A DNA stretch of 64,000 nt from contig NC_080542.1 of NCBI RefSeq assembly GCF_028640845.1, positions 67,345,064 to 67,409,063 on the forward strand, given 5' to 3'. The position numbers and the translations under genes were made by a program. This document shows, piece by piece, positions 1 through 10,274 of the stretch. This stretch comes from Ahaetulla prasina (lineage: Eukaryota; Chordata; Lepidosauria; Squamata; Colubridae). The notes below the pieces were generated by a model. It was not told the origin of the DNA. It searched no databases and worked only from the letters and a program-made list of their open reading frames with translations. Every line of letters starts with the position of its first letter. Position 1 is the first letter of the stretch.

Positions 1-736
1 CCAGGCTGTCATTACACAGATGTGCAAATTGTGTTAGTCTTCTTGGAAGCTAGTGGGTTTTGTGAAGAACAGAACTATTGAAAGATCCTAAAAATAGAAG
101 ATTCAAGCTAGGATAGCAATATATTGCTGTACCATATATTGCATTGTAGAGCTGTTAAATGGTTTACAGTTAACATCAGTCTCCTCATTGTCTCTTTCCT
201 CTATTTTTCTCCTCCAGGTGTCATACTTCAATAATCCTTTTTAGCTTTACATTTCTAAAACAAACAAAATGAACTGTTTACATGATCATCCTTAAAGATA
301 CACTTAATTGTGGTTTGGTTAGACTGATGTAAATGTCAAAGTTTAAATATTTGGATTGAAAGTCAAATGGATGATCAGTTTAGCTTCAGCTTTACAGAAA
401 ATAGAAGGAATGAGTTGGCTTTCTGCCCAATCCCTTAGCAATTATTCACAGATGGCTTTTGGGTGGTGGGAATGTGTGTACAGGGAATATATAAAGCTTC
501 TTTTGTAAGTTTTAATTTCTTATACATTATTTGGAAACAACTCCTTTTGATTTAACATATAATATTAATCTTTTACATATAATATTAAAGATGGTAACTC
601 AAGAAATTGGATATCCTTATATCTGTATGTGAGAGAGCTGCCTGCCTAGAAAATGGCCTACATCTTTGCTTCTGTTGTCCTGCCTCTTTTAAGCCCTCTC
701 TCTAATAAGCAAAACAAAGCTATGCTGAGAGAGTTT
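1..736. other. GLI3 intron 1, AT-rich unique sequence
   Basis: No open frame, repeat end or RNA gene is recognisable here. By position it lies in the intron upstream of the first coding exon of GLI3. Bases 732-736 (agttt) are the left copy of the target duplication of the LTR that follows. Confidence 0.6.
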
Positions 737-740
737 TGTT

Positions 741-971
741 AAGTCCCGGAGTCACGTTGGAGGCGAACGCGTTGCCAACAGCAGGAGACTGCTGATTGGC
801 TAAGGCGTGGGCCGAACAAGTCCCGGAGTCACGTTGGAGGCGAACGCCTTGCCAACAGCAGGAGACTGCTGATTGGCTAAGGCGCGGGCCGAACAAGTCC
901 CGGAGTCACGTTGGAGGCGAATGCCTTGCCAACAGCAGGAGACTGCTGATTGGCTAAGGCGTGGGCCGAAC
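741..971 (+). repeat. Three tandem 77-bp enhancer-like repeats in LTR U3
   Basis: Three copies of exactly 77 bp lie at 741-817, 818-894 and 895-971, differing at only a few positions (for example gcgttgcc, gccttgcc and tgccttgcc). Each carries GATTGGCTAA, an inverted CCAAT box of the kind bound by NF-Y. Repeated U3 enhancers are common in retroviral-type LTRs. The spacing of about 50 bp from the last copy to the TATA box fits an upstream enhancer role. Confidence 0.9.
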
Positions 972-1023
972 AGGAGGCGGGAAAACCGAGGGTTGTTATT
1001 GGTTCAGCCATCTGACAGCTCTC

Positions 1024-1030
1024 TATAAAA
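1024..1030 (+). promoter_or_regulatory. TATA box of the solo LTR
   Basis: TATAAAA sits 53 bp after the last 77-bp repeat and about 73 bp before AATAAA. It is embedded in a short dyad, acagctct ... agagctgt. Confidence 0.7.
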
Positions 1031-1102
1031 GAGCTGTCAGAGAGCTGTTCGTTGTTGTTGTTCCAGTTACTGTTCTAGCTATTCAACCGTTCTGTAGTGT
1101 TT

Positions 1103-1108
1103 AATAAA
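1103..1108 (+). terminator. Polyadenylation signal of the solo LTR
   Basis: An AATAAA hexamer lies at the expected place in the R region of the LTR, 57 bp before its TAACA end. Confidence 0.7.
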
Positions 1109-1165
1109 GTTAGATTGAATTGAAGCACAGTCGCCTCAGTTTATACCCATGGAACATTCATAACA

Positions 1166-2215
1166 AGTTTGGTGTAGTTTTACCAAGGCATTAACAAACG
1201 GAATTAATGCTTCACATGATCTTGATTTTATCCCTCTGTTAATGCAGCCTTGGACAGGACAGCATTGACTTTTTTGGTGGCTGCAGTAGATTGCTGGCAC
1301 ATATTTAAAATGGCTGTCCATTAGGATTCCTAGATTCCTCTTGCAATTATTGCTGTTGAACCAAGTGCTATCTATTCTATAGCTGTGCAATTGTTTTTTC
1401 TTACCTAAGTGTAAAACCTGACTTTTCTCACCATTGAATTTCATTGTGTTACATAGGGCGTAATGTTCAAAACTGTCAAGATCCCTCTGGATCTTGAACC
1501 TATCCTCTGGAGTGTTGGCTATTCCTGACAGCTTGGTGTCATTGATAGGTTCCCTGTTTATCCTTATTTAAATAATTGATAAAGATATTGAAGAGTACTG
1601 GGATTATGTCAGAACCTTAGGACACCCCACTGCATATTTCTTCCATGTAGATGAGACTTCATTAAGGACTATACATTGAGTGTGGTTTGTCAGCCAGTTA
1701 TTAATCCATCTGGTGGTGATGCTGTCTAATTCTCATTTTTCTGACTTATCAAGTAGTAGTAGTAGTTATCTACTTTATCAAATGTCTTATTGAAACCCAA
1801 ATAAATTATGTCCATATTTCACTGGTCTACTAATTTAGTCACTTTGGAAAAGAATGCAATAAAATTTATATGGCATGATTTGTTTTTGACAATTTGTTGT
1901 TGATTATCTTTTCTGGGATCTTCCCAGGTATTGATTTCATGCTGATGTCTGTAGTTTCCTAGATCCATGTTTTTGCTTTTTTGAAGATGGAAACCATCCT
2001 GTCTTTTTTTCAGTCTTCTGGTAGTTCTCTGATACTCCACAATTTTTGAAAGGGATGGTTGAATGGTTCTGAGATCATGATTACTAGTTCCTTCAGAACT
2101 CTGGGATGTAATCCATCTAGACCTGGTGATTTGAACTTTTCTAGAGTGAATAGGTATAGTAGCAGTGAGTAGTAGCTTGTGGATCAGTGGAATAGTGGTA
2201 AGCATTGAGTACTAG
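1166..2215 (-). pseudogene. CR1-type LINE reverse transcriptase C-terminal relic
   Basis: Read on the - strand, 1136-1444 gives the CR1-style C-terminal region: MKFNGEKSQVLHLGKKK, then NLGILMD, then CCPVQGCINRGIKSR. Further up the minus frame lie broken stretches related to the CR1 palm and thumb, with several stops. A second copy of the same region is at 49526-50080 and a + strand copy at 57235-57640. It is an old 5'-truncated, inactive copy. The solo LTR lies at its 3' side. Confidence 0.75.
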
Positions 2216-2934
2216 CCTGACTTCGGTATATTTTAAAGAATTTGTGACAAAGTGATGGCAGTGGTGCAATATCCAAAAGGTGGGTTGTCCATAAAAAGGT
2301 AAGGTATCCAATACCACACAAGTGAAGTGGGCTTAAACTCGGGGAGTTCATTAAACACTCCATGAAAATAAAATAAGTTTTGGCTTCAAAAGGGGCTGCA
2401 AAATGGAGGTTTGCCTCTCGCAGGGCTCAGTTTTTTTCAGGAATTGGCTATAGAAACCAGACTTCTTACCAGTGTCTATATCAAACTAATAGTCATGGAA
2501 ATGACAGAAAAGACAGATTTTGTCTTAAAAGAACTACTACTTTGTAGAGACAAGCATCCACCTAAGGCCTGTGGTTAAAGGAAAACAGAAATGGGGACAG
2601 GCCCAGATATTTGAGGCAATATCGTTACAGAGATGTTAAAATATCAGCAAGGTGAAAGGCTTTGACTAATTAAGAGGAAGAAGAGCAGAAGAAGACAAAA
2701 AGTAAAGATAAGCTAGAGTGGGAAAGGAGTGAAAGAGAGCCAGGAAAAGGACATAGACAATAGAGCTTGACACTTATATTTCAACTTCTGCCTAACCTTA
2801 CATACTGGTCCTCAGTTGCTAGGTTTGGAATCTTGGGATAAAGCAAGAAAGATAACTTTTCAAAATATTCTTATGCAAATATGTTAAAAGATCTACAATA
2901 TTTGTTATATATTATTTACAAAAATATAAATGTT
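2216..2934. other. GLI3 intron 1, no recognised element
   Basis: AT-rich to mixed sequence including a purine-rich patch around 2680-2760. No open frame, terminal repeat or RNA gene is visible. Confidence 0.5.
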
Positions 2935-3100
2935 AAGTCTTCCATCCTTTATAAGGTAGGTAAAATGAGGACCCAGATTGTTGGGGGCAATAAAAGTTGA
3001 CTTTTATATAATATACAAATTGATGAGACTATTGCTTAACACAATGTAAGCCGCCCTGAGTCTTCGGAGAAGGGTGGGATATAAATTCAAATTTTGTTTT
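2935..3100 (+). repeat. tRNA-type SINE 3' part with LINE-derived tail
   Basis: The stretch from the cttccatcctttataagg region to the ccgccctgagtcttcggag end matches, in opposite orientation, the SINE at 15510-15735. The last ~35 bases (CCGCCCTGAGTCTTCGGAG, then an AGGG-T-GGGATATAAA run) are the same as the 3' end of the CR1/L2-group LINE that follows at 3138-3960. The 5' tRNA-like head is missing, so the copy is truncated. Confidence 0.75.
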
Positions 3101-3137
3101 AAAAAAGTCAATGACATGACATGAATGTCATGTCCAT

Positions 3138-3936
3138 TTGACAGCCGTCGCCAGGGGAGCTTTTCATCAAGTTCGCCTGATTCGCCAATTGCGCCCTTTC
3201 TTGGACCGGGACGCGTTATGCACGGTCACTCATGCCCTCGTCACTTCCCGTCTGGATTACTGCAATGCTCTCTACATGTGGGCTCCCCTTGAGGAGCACC
3301 CGGAGGCTCCAACTTGTGCAGAATGTGGCCGCGTGGGGGATTGAGGGAGCCCCTCGTAGCTCCCATGTAACACCTCTCCTGCTCAGGCTGCATTGGTTGC
3401 CGGTGGTCTTCCGGGTGCGCTTCAAGGTGTTGGTTATCACCTTTAAAGCGCTCCATGGCATTGGACCGGGATATTTACGGGACCGCCTGCTGCCGACAGT
3501 TACCTCCCATTGTCCGGTACGTCCAGTGTGCGCTCACAGGGAGGGTCTTCTTAGGGTGCCGTCGGCTAGTCAATGTCGGTTGGTGGCCCCCAGGGGAAGA
3601 GCGTTCTCTGTGGGGGCCCCGGCTCTATGGAATGAGCTTCCGGTGGGACTCCGTCTCCTCCCTGATCTCCGGACCTTTAAACGCGAGCTCAAGACTTTCT
3701 TTTTTCACCAAGCGGGGCTGGCCTCATTGATTTTAGTATGGGGGGTTTTAGTGGGTTTTAATAGGGTTTTATTAGGGTTTTAGTTTTTGATAAAATTTTA
3801 GCTAATATTTTAAGTATACAGCGATTGAATCAGTTTTTTAACCTTGATATAGTATTTTAATTTGTTAGGATTTTTGTCGTTTTATTGGCTGTACACCGCC
3901 CTGAGTCTTCGGAGAAGGGCGGTATAAAAATATGAA

Positions 3937-3971
<35 letters not shown>

Positions 3972-3975
3972 ATGC
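3138..3975 (+). pseudogene. CR1/L2-group LINE 3' fragment with (AAAT)n tail
   Basis: Frame 3232-3783 encodes the C-terminal part of a CR1/L2-group LINE polyprotein: LQLVQNVAAWGIEGAPR, then a LHWLPV stretch, FKALHGIGPGYLRDRL, and AFSVGAPALWNELP followed by LRTFKRELKTFFF. An upstream piece in another frame (3138-3344: RLDYCNALY) shows a frameshift. The 3' UTR ends with CCGCCCTGAGTCTTCGGAG, a GGGCGGTATAAAA box and an (AAAT)n array at about 3935-3975. 5'-truncated and dead. Close relatives lie at 15736-15934 with 21779-21990, and at 52545-52983. Confidence 0.85.
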
Positions 3976-3997
3976 AAAAAAAATAAAAAAAATCAGT

Positions 3998-4310
3998 AAA
4001 GGTTAAGGTTTCCCCTGTCAAGTCATGTCCAGCTTTAGAGGATGCACCTAATTTCTGTTTCTTAGCCGAGAGGCCTAGGATTGTCCAAAGATACTTCCGC
4101 AGTCATTTGGCCAGCACTACTATACACTGAGGTGTATGGAACCCTGTTATCTTCCCACTGAAGTGGTACCTATTTATATACACCCATTTGCATGCTTTCG
4201 AACTGTTAGGTGGGCAGGAGCAGGGGCAAATAATGGAGAACTCCATTGTGCGTTGCTTTGGTCTCGAACCTGGTCTGTCAGTTTTCTAGCTGACAAGCTC
4301 AGTGTCTTGA
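3998..4310 (-). repeat. Sauria-type SINE, truncated, minus strand
   Basis: Reading the reverse strand, the copy runs from a decayed tail (…ttaaccttta) through the block around the tggccacatgac-like motif to the mid-region. It parallels the full SINEs at 9578-9937 and 43078-43415. The tRNA-like head is absent or decayed beyond recognition. It ends about 260 bp before the GLI3 exon. Confidence 0.75.
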
Positions 4311-4534
4311 AGTGGATAATACAAGTGATATACATTAAGCTTTCTATGCTGATTTCATCCTTTTCAGCCTAACTTATAGCTCTTGTAAAAGTTCAGGTTA
4401 AGGGTATAAAGATAATAAGTTAAAATTGATTTGATGGAATTTATGATTTGGTCTCTGTGTTTTAAGGGCTAATAAGCAACATGACTTTTGAAAGAGAAAC
4501 ATGGCAGGGTTTTTTCCTGACCTTTCCTGCTTTT

Positions 4535-4571
4535 TGAAGGAAATCTTACAGCTGTGTTTGTTAATGCAGAT
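4535..4571 (+). other. GLI3: Splice acceptor region of the GLI3 coding exon
   Basis: Two AG acceptors are possible. One ends at 4569 (tttgttaatgcag), which I favour because it leaves a 39-base 5' UTR segment before the ATG. The other ends at 4551 (atcttacag), behind a stronger pyrimidine run (ttttttcctgacctttcctgc). RNA evidence would decide. Confidence 0.55.
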
Positions 4572-4608
4572 ATTTGTGTGAAGAGGACTAAAGTAATGAG
4601 AAGTCATC

Positions 4609-4732
4609 ATGGAAGCTCAATCCCATAGCTCTGCCACAAGTGAGAAGAAAAAGGTTGAGAATCCCATTGTAAAATACCCTGCTCGAACAGAGGTCAGTGA
4701 GAAAGCTGCGGCCTCCAGCACAACATCTAATG
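4609..4732 (+). CDS. GLI3: GLI3 first coding exon (N-terminal 41 residues)
   Basis: GLI3 is a zinc-finger transcription factor that is the main transcriptional repressor of Hedgehog signalling; its full-length form acts at cilia and in the nucleus. The exon begins ATG at 4609 in tcatcATGG context and encodes MEAQSHSS, then a lysine-rich [11 protein letters not shown] stretch, and ends ASSTTSN plus the first base of the next codon. This is the recognisable extreme N terminus of vertebrate GLI3. The coding length is 124 nt, ending in phase 1, as in the human first coding exon. A perfect donor, G|GTAAGT, follows at 4733. The segment has no zinc-finger or repressor domain; those are encoded by later exons that are not in this window. 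It is the only host protein-coding exon I see. Confidence 0.93.
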
Positions 4733-4740
4733 GTAAGTAA
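4731..4740 (+). other. GLI3: Splice donor of the GLI3 coding exon
   Basis: The text tg|gtaagtaa matches the vertebrate donor consensus (GTAAGT), with the exon ending at 4732. All + strand sequence after this point is intron until the next GLI3 exon, which I do not find before 64000. Confidence 0.9.
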
Positions 4741-5788
4741 CAGTATAGAGATTTTCTGGCTACATTTCATGCGAATTAAGTTATTTTAATTGGATTCAGT
4801 TCTTGTTTTCAAATAAAATTAGTTAAGCAAGGATTTTAGGGATTAGATTGATGGAGGTGGGGGGGAAGGAATGGGAAAACCTATTTACCAAAATGAGACC
4901 TGTTCTGGAATCAGTTTTTAAGTTTTTCTTCCAAATTAATCAGTGTGAGTGATTAATAGTAATATTTATTATGGAAAATTCCTGTTGTGGTACTTTTGAA
5001 AATAATCATAGTGGGAAAGAATATAAAATACTTGGTATTTTACTACGGAAATTACTTATCCTGATTAGATAATTGTTTAATAAAAAAGAGACAACAGAAG
5101 CCCTGTCAAAAATTAATAAGAAGTTTTCATCTTCTTCGAAAAACAAAAAAGAAACAATTCTCATCCATTATAAATATCCTCTCCACCAGATCTGCATGTC
5201 TTGGATTGCTTTAATTGTGGAAGACAAAACAATTATGTTTCAAAGAAAACATGTTCAGTTTTAGAAATGTGAATATGTAATTTACAGAAATTGCTTTGGA
5301 CTACTTTGTAGTACTATAAGGTAAACCCCAGGCAGAATGATTAATAGAAGAGATTATGGGATCTACAGTGTAAAATATCAGGAAGTGCTGGATTGCTAAC
5401 CTTGATTTCCTTCTTTCTGCTTGAATTTCCTTCGTAATCTATCAATTGATGATTCTGTTTTTTTTAAATTATTTTTTCTTTTTCTTCTTACTTGGTCTTA
5501 TGCTTTACAATACCAGCTTAAAATTACATGAGAAAATTAATTCAACTCCAAGGGTTTTTTCCCCTCCAAAGGAAGGAATTTCTATTATATCAAATGGATT
5601 AAATTCATTTAAGCTATGTATTGTATAAATGTATTGGTCCTAATGGTTGTAGGAACTTGGAAGTATTGTGGAATGTTACTGAAAGTTTTTAGATCCAATA
5701 TATCTATCTCTTTAACTCTGCCTTGGGAACCACTGCTTAGGAAGACCTTACTTCAGTTTTGGAAAAGAAAAGTCCCTATCTTTTGTGG
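4733..5788. other. GLI3 intron 2, unique AT-rich start
   Basis: No repeat end or gene is visible. Short open frames at 5073-5264 and 5446-5628 are AT-rich and low complexity, so I do not treat them as genes. The ccctagga at 5789-5796 is the left target duplication of the next element. Confidence 0.6.
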
Positions 5789-5796
5789 CCCTAGGA

Positions 5797-7173
5797 CAGG
5801 AGTGTCAAACTTGATTTCATTAAGGGCCTCATCAGGGTTGGAGGGCCAGGGGTGGGACATGCCTGGGGTGTGTGGCCATGGTGAGTGTGACATGGGACTT
5901 TTGTGGGGAAGCACCTGTGGTGGCCAAAGGCTAAGGCAAGACTTCCCTGAGACCCTTCCTCACTCTCAAGTAATCCTAGAGTTACCAATTACATTTATAA
6001 CGTAAGGACTCATTTGATTGAATCACATTAAATGAATGTGATCACTCCCTGCTTTCCCCAAAGCATTTGTTAATCAAATGCATAGGTTATTAAATGCACA
6101 TGAGGTATCTCAGAGTGGGAAAGAGCATGCGGGCCTAGTGCTGGTGCAGGCCATCCAAGGCTTCCTCCAGTCCACTGAGATACCTAATATTCCCTGAAGT
6201 CCCCACAATTGCTTCCTCCCCCCATCCTGCCCTTCCGGGTTCCCACAAATTTCATTTAATCCTCCCCACCCTATTTCCCATGGATGACTTACTTTTTGAA
6301 GATCTCCAGAGCTGCAGAAGAGGCTGACCCATTGGTAGAGAAGCCAAAGTGTTTTATTGGGATGATGGCAAAGCTATAAGAACATGACATCTAAGGAAAA
6401 CAGCCAGCTTCTGAGTAAAAGATTTTGGCTAGGCCAGAGCCATGTGGCAAGGAGGCCTTTGGTAGTAGAAAAGGCCTCCTGCTTCAGGGATTGAGGCAGC
6501 ATTAGCATCAGCAGTAACCAATCAATGAGGAGCTTGCTTCCTTTGTCTCATCGGTCTGAACTGCAAGCCCCTTGTTGATTGGCTGCAACGCCCCAATCTC
6601 TGAAGCTGCTCATTTGAATAGCCAGTCAGCAGCAAGCAGGAGGCTGCTCCTCATTGGCCAGAGTGGGCCCAAACTAAGCCTCCAGGCCATCATGGCAGAG
6701 AAGTCAGTCTTTTATTCAGATGGGAAAAGCTGTTTTCCTTACATCTCACATTCTTACAGCTTCACGGGCTTCTAAATTAAAGACTTTAAGTGGGTCAGCC
6801 TCTTCTGGAGCTTCGAAAAGTAAGTACAGTAAAGCCATGAGAAATAGTGGGGAGGGCCAAATGTGTCCCATAGAGGCTCCATTTCGGCCTGTAACAGATT
6901 GGGGGAAGCCAAACAGAGCCTTGGAGAGCCGGATGTAGTCCATGGATGCTCCATTTCAATCTCTAACAGGCCGGGGGAGACCTTTGGAGGCCCCCACGGC
7001 CTGTTTTGGCCAGTAGAGTGCTGAATGAGGCTGTCCAGGCTGAAATAGGGCCACCGGAGGGGGTGGGGCTGCAAGCAGAGGCATCCTTTGCTATTTCTAG
7101 GCCGGCCTCATGGGCCGGATCTAAGCTTCCCGTGGGCTGGATACAGTCTGCTGACCTTGAGTTTGACCCCGTG
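5797..7173. mobile_element. Non-autonomous hAT-type DNA transposon (1.38 kb)
   Basis: The element starts CAGGAGTGTCAAACTT and its right end reads GAGTTTGACCCCGTG, so the termini are imperfect inverted repeats of the form CA-GGRGT-CAAACT. It is flanked by a perfect 8-bp duplication, CCCTAGGA, at 5789-5796 and 7174-7181. An 8-bp duplication with CA...TG ends is the hallmark of the hAT superfamily. No transposase-like frame is present, so it depended on a partner. The interior is GC-richer than the surrounding intron and holds a large inverted repeat (see 6240-6880). A short relative with similar ends is at 33675-33809. Confidence 0.88.
6240..6880. repeat. Large internal inverted repeat in the hAT element
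   Basis: Left arm about 6240-6425 and right arm about 6695-6880 are imperfect reverse complements separated by roughly 270 bp. Anchors: cttactttttgaag (6289 region) pairs with cttcgaaaagtaag (6810 region), cagaagaggctgaccca with tgggtcagcctcttctgg, and taaggaaaacagc with gctgttttcctta. The arms could fold into a long hairpin. It may be an older element captured inside the hAT or a foldback duplication. Arm limits are by eye. Confidence 0.75.
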
Positions 7174-7181
7174 CCCTAGGA

Positions 7182-8087
7182 TATAGTCTCGACAAATAGA
7201 GCAATTCAGGGAGTGCATGTCAACTGCTGAAATGTATCTCTTGCCTGTTCTGTTTGATACTTGTCTTACCACAGTATTTGAACAGTGGTATCAATGTACC
7301 AACAAAGTTTTTCAGTGGTACAGTTATACTTTTCATTTTGCTGGGAATTAATTCATACTTAATGCTTCCTGAAATTTCATGTTTTGGAAATGTTTTGTTT
7401 TGTTTTTGTTAGAAAAGGTAGATTGTTGCCAAATTTAATGTTAATTACTATATCTTGATTCAAGTCCAGAATTTTTAGCAACCTTATTAGATTAAATTAA
7501 GCAGATAGCATTCTCTAAGTGTTTGAAACACATTTTGTTTTATTGCAATTAATGGGGTGTTATAATAATGACTTTATGATTTCATTCAGACTAAAGCATG
7601 ATTGTTTATATTAGAGATCATTTTGACATGGTAGTTTCTGTATTTTGGTGTGATTGATTATCTCTATTTAAATAAGAAACACACAATTCATAATCACCTT
7701 ATTTAATATTAATATCACAATTCATAACCATGAATCAATATTTTTGTTTTTCCAAACATTCTAGATTTTAACAACAAATAAAACAATATGCATACTAAAT
7801 ACAGGCTGTACAATTAATCTGGAAAAAGTTTAATTATGTTTTGATAAAAAGTATGATATTTTTAGAAGGGCATTAATATTGTGGTATTATAGTACATTTG
7901 TAAGTTGATATACTGTATGTTCTCATGTTGGTGATTTAGCATACCGCTAGAAATGTTTTTATGCATAGAGCATACATGAGGTTTAGTAAGTCAGCTATTC
8001 ACAGATTGCACAGTGGTCATTGACATTAATGACACAAAATTGAATGTAATATTTATATATTCATTATATATATTTATTATTTATATA
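7182..8087. other. GLI3 intron 2, AT-rich, no recognised element
   Basis: Strongly AT-rich with short AT simple-sequence patches near 8048-8086. The sequence ctcatagc at 8088-8095 is the left duplication of the next hAT element. Confidence 0.55.
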
Positions 8088-8095
8088 CTCATAGC

Positions 8096-9287
8096 CAGAG
8101 GTGGTAGCCGGCTCGGACCAGTTTGGGATAACCGGTAGTGGAAAATTTAGCTGGTTTGCTGAACTGGCAAATACCACTTCTGGCTGGCCCCGCCCCTTGC
8201 CTGCCCGGTCGCCGCTTGCCCCCACCCACCTGGTTGCCCTGCCTCACCCCACCCTATATATGTTGCCTTCACTACAAAGCCCAGCTAATCACCTCACCTC
8301 CATGCCTCGCCTGCTCTTTTCACCAAAGGCCTTTGCCTCGGGTCGGGGCCCAGAGAGGCACCATTCCCTGAGGCCCCGGTCGGAGCCTCCGCCAGCTCTC
8401 TGTTCACCTTGGTTGGGTTGGGGAATGCGCCATTCCCTGGCTCCGACCTTGTCCCAGGGCCTCTGCTTGCATGCCACCCACTTGCCCTCTGCCTTGCTCA
8501 ACTTCATCCATGCCTTGGTGAGGCCAGGGGCGAGGCTTGGCCAGCAAGCTTCCAGCTGCTGGTAGTTTTTGACTGCCTTCCGAACAGCTCTGCTGCGATG
8601 CCATCCCTCTGGTGGAGCAGGCCATTCTCCTGGCCGTGAATGGCACTGGCAGGCAATGGGGTGCGTGTGCATGGCTGTCGCGAAGAAGAGGGCAGCAATG
8701 GCAATGGTGGTGATGGGGCTTTTTCGGCCTGTAGTTTTCTCTACTTCTCTACTCTTTTTTGGCGTGAGAAGCCTCCAGCCGCCGCTGTTTGCTTGGTTCT
8801 TCTGGCAAAGAGGGGTTTTGCGCTGAAAAAGAGGCAGCGGCTGCAGGCTTCTTGCACTGAAAACTACAGGCCGGAAAAAAGGCCTGATGTCCTGTCACCG
8901 CCATTGCCGCCCTGCTCTTCTCACTTGCCAGCACATGCACCCCATTGCCTGCTGATGCACGTGTGCAACCGCATCCCATTGCCAGAGCCGGCTAGGAGAA
9001 TGGCCTGCTGTGCCGGAGGGATGGCATCGCAGCACAGCTGTTCAGAAGGCAGCTGGACTGTGGTGTCCCTTTAAGGTACTTTGACACGGGGGGGAGAGGG
9101 AACCATAAAGGATTAGGCCGCAGGAGCTCCCTTTTCTGCCGGTTCTGTGGGCATGGCTTGGTGGGCATGGCTTGGAGGTTATGTAACTGAGTGTGTGTGG
9201 CCAATTTGATGTCACTCACAGGAAGGTTTTGCCCCACCAAGCCACACCCACAGACCCAGTAATAGAACAATTTGAATCCCACCACTG
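8096..9287. mobile_element. Non-autonomous hAT-type DNA transposon (1.19 kb)
   Basis: The termini are CAGAGGTGGTAGCCGG on the left and ATCCCACCACTG on the right, an imperfect inverted pair (CAG-GGTGG / CCACC-CTG). A perfect 8-bp duplication, CTCATAGC, flanks the element at 8088-8095 and 9288-9295. The interior is GC-rich, with many overlapping open frames on both strands (for example 8101-8565 +, 8289-8672 -) that show no domain and are a by-product of the composition. Non-autonomous hAT element; a different family from the one at 5797-7173. Confidence 0.85.
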
Positions 9288-9577
9288 CTCATAGCGATTC
9301 AGGTTTCTTAATTATTTGTAAGAATAGAATGGTAACTATATTGGTAACTTTAAAATATGAATAGAATTGGTGAACTTAATGTAAAGGTTTATTTAATGTA
9401 AAGATGGATTAACCTAATTTCTTCTAAATGTGCTGAATTACAACTTTCTGGCTTATATCTGATTTATATCTGCACAGTTACCTATGCATGTCAGACTGCT
9501 GGATGTTGGTGCAATTCAGGAAATTTATAAAGTTCCCTATTGTTTATCGATATTTTGCCTTTGCTATTTTTTCTGAT

Positions 9578-9937
9578 CTAGGGACGCGGTGGCTCAGGGG
9601 CTAGGATGTTGAGCTTGTTGATCGAAAGAACGGCAGCTCAGTGGTTCGAATCCCTAGTGCTTCCGTGTAACGGGGTGAGCTCCCGTTACTTGTCCCACCT
9701 TCTGCCAACCTAACAGTTTCGAAAGCATGTAAAAATGCAAGTAGAAAAAATAGGGACCACCTTTGGTGGAAAGGTAACAGCGTTCCATGCGCTTTTGGCA
9801 TTGAGTCATGTCGGCCACATGACCACGGAGACGTCTTCGGACAGCGCTGGCTCTTCGGCTTTGAAACGGAGATGAGCACGCCCCCTAGAGTCGGCAAGGA
9901 CTAGCACATATGTGCGAGGAGTACCTTTACCTTTACC
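9578..9937 (+). repeat. Sauria SINE, full-length, tRNA-derived
   Basis: The head carries a box A-like GTGGCTCAGGGGCTAGGAT and a box B GGTTCGAATCC, the internal RNA polymerase III promoter of tRNA-derived SINEs. The body has the block gtcggccacatgaccacgg and the tail is gtACCTTTACCTTTACC, the Bov-B-like 3' end of Sauria SINEs. A 13-bp duplication, TATTTTTTCTGAT, flanks it at 9565-9577 and 9938-9950. The intact duplication and sharp promoter boxes suggest a fairly recent insertion by a Bov-B-type LINE. Confidence 0.92.
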
Positions 9938-9950
9938 TATTTTTTCTGAT

Positions 9951-10274
9951 AACAAATCAAAGATTGCTATTAATACTAAATAATTGGCTGTAGTGCCAGA
10001 AAATATTTTACTACTTTCCCAAATTCTAGCACATCATTCATTCAAATATAACTCTGAACTATTGGGAAGAATAAAGCATGGAATATAGCAAATTGAGGAT
10101 TATTGCTTTTAACATATTTTTGTGAATCAGAATTTACAGGCAAGTACAGTAGAAAAATACCATTATCATTTTAGCCATTGTCCATCCTCTGCAGGATGAA
10201 AGCCTTCTCTACATGTTTCCAACCAATATGGTCCTGAGCTTTGTTTTGCCAATTGGGCACATGGTTCATTTGCT
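9951..10274. other. Intron 2 with a possible Bov-B/RTE scrap
   Basis: Mostly unique AT-rich sequence. The part at about 10170-10260 (atcctctgcaggatgaaagcc ...) resembles the non-coding 3' side of RTE/Bov-B-type repeats, but too little is left to be sure. Confidence 0.35.

Larger units (their letters stand above)
737..1165 (+). mobile_element. Solo LTR of an LTR retroelement
   Basis: The 429-bp unit starts TGTTA and ends TAACA, so the termini are inverted as in LTRs. It is flanked by a perfect 5-bp duplication, agttt, at 732-736 and 1166-1170. Inside are a CCAAT-rich tandem-repeat enhancer block (741-971), another ATTGG near 997, a TATAAAA box at 1024-1030, and an AATAAA signal at 1103-1108, giving U3-R-U5 order on the + strand. 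No internal coding region or second LTR is present, so this is a solo LTR left by LTR-LTR recombination. The 5-bp duplication is compatible with ERV3-like, Ty3/gypsy-like or copia-like elements, so the class is not assigned. It sits at the edge of a CR1 relic. Confidence 0.88.

Noticed and set aside
741..971. Regular repeats considered as CRISPR-like or satellite
   Set aside because: Only three direct units without spacers, inside an LTR with promoter signals and a target duplication.
5616..6005. A 129-residue open frame
   Set aside because: It crosses the left boundary of the hAT element at 5797, so it cannot be a conserved gene.
8101..8565. A 154-residue frame and several overlapping frames on both strands
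   Set aside because: They lie inside a GC-rich non-autonomous hAT element, have low-complexity P/L/A-rich translations and no domain.
9581..9660. tRNA-like sequence with box A and box B
   Set aside because: It is the head of a SINE with tail and target duplication; it lacks an intact tRNA cloverleaf end.
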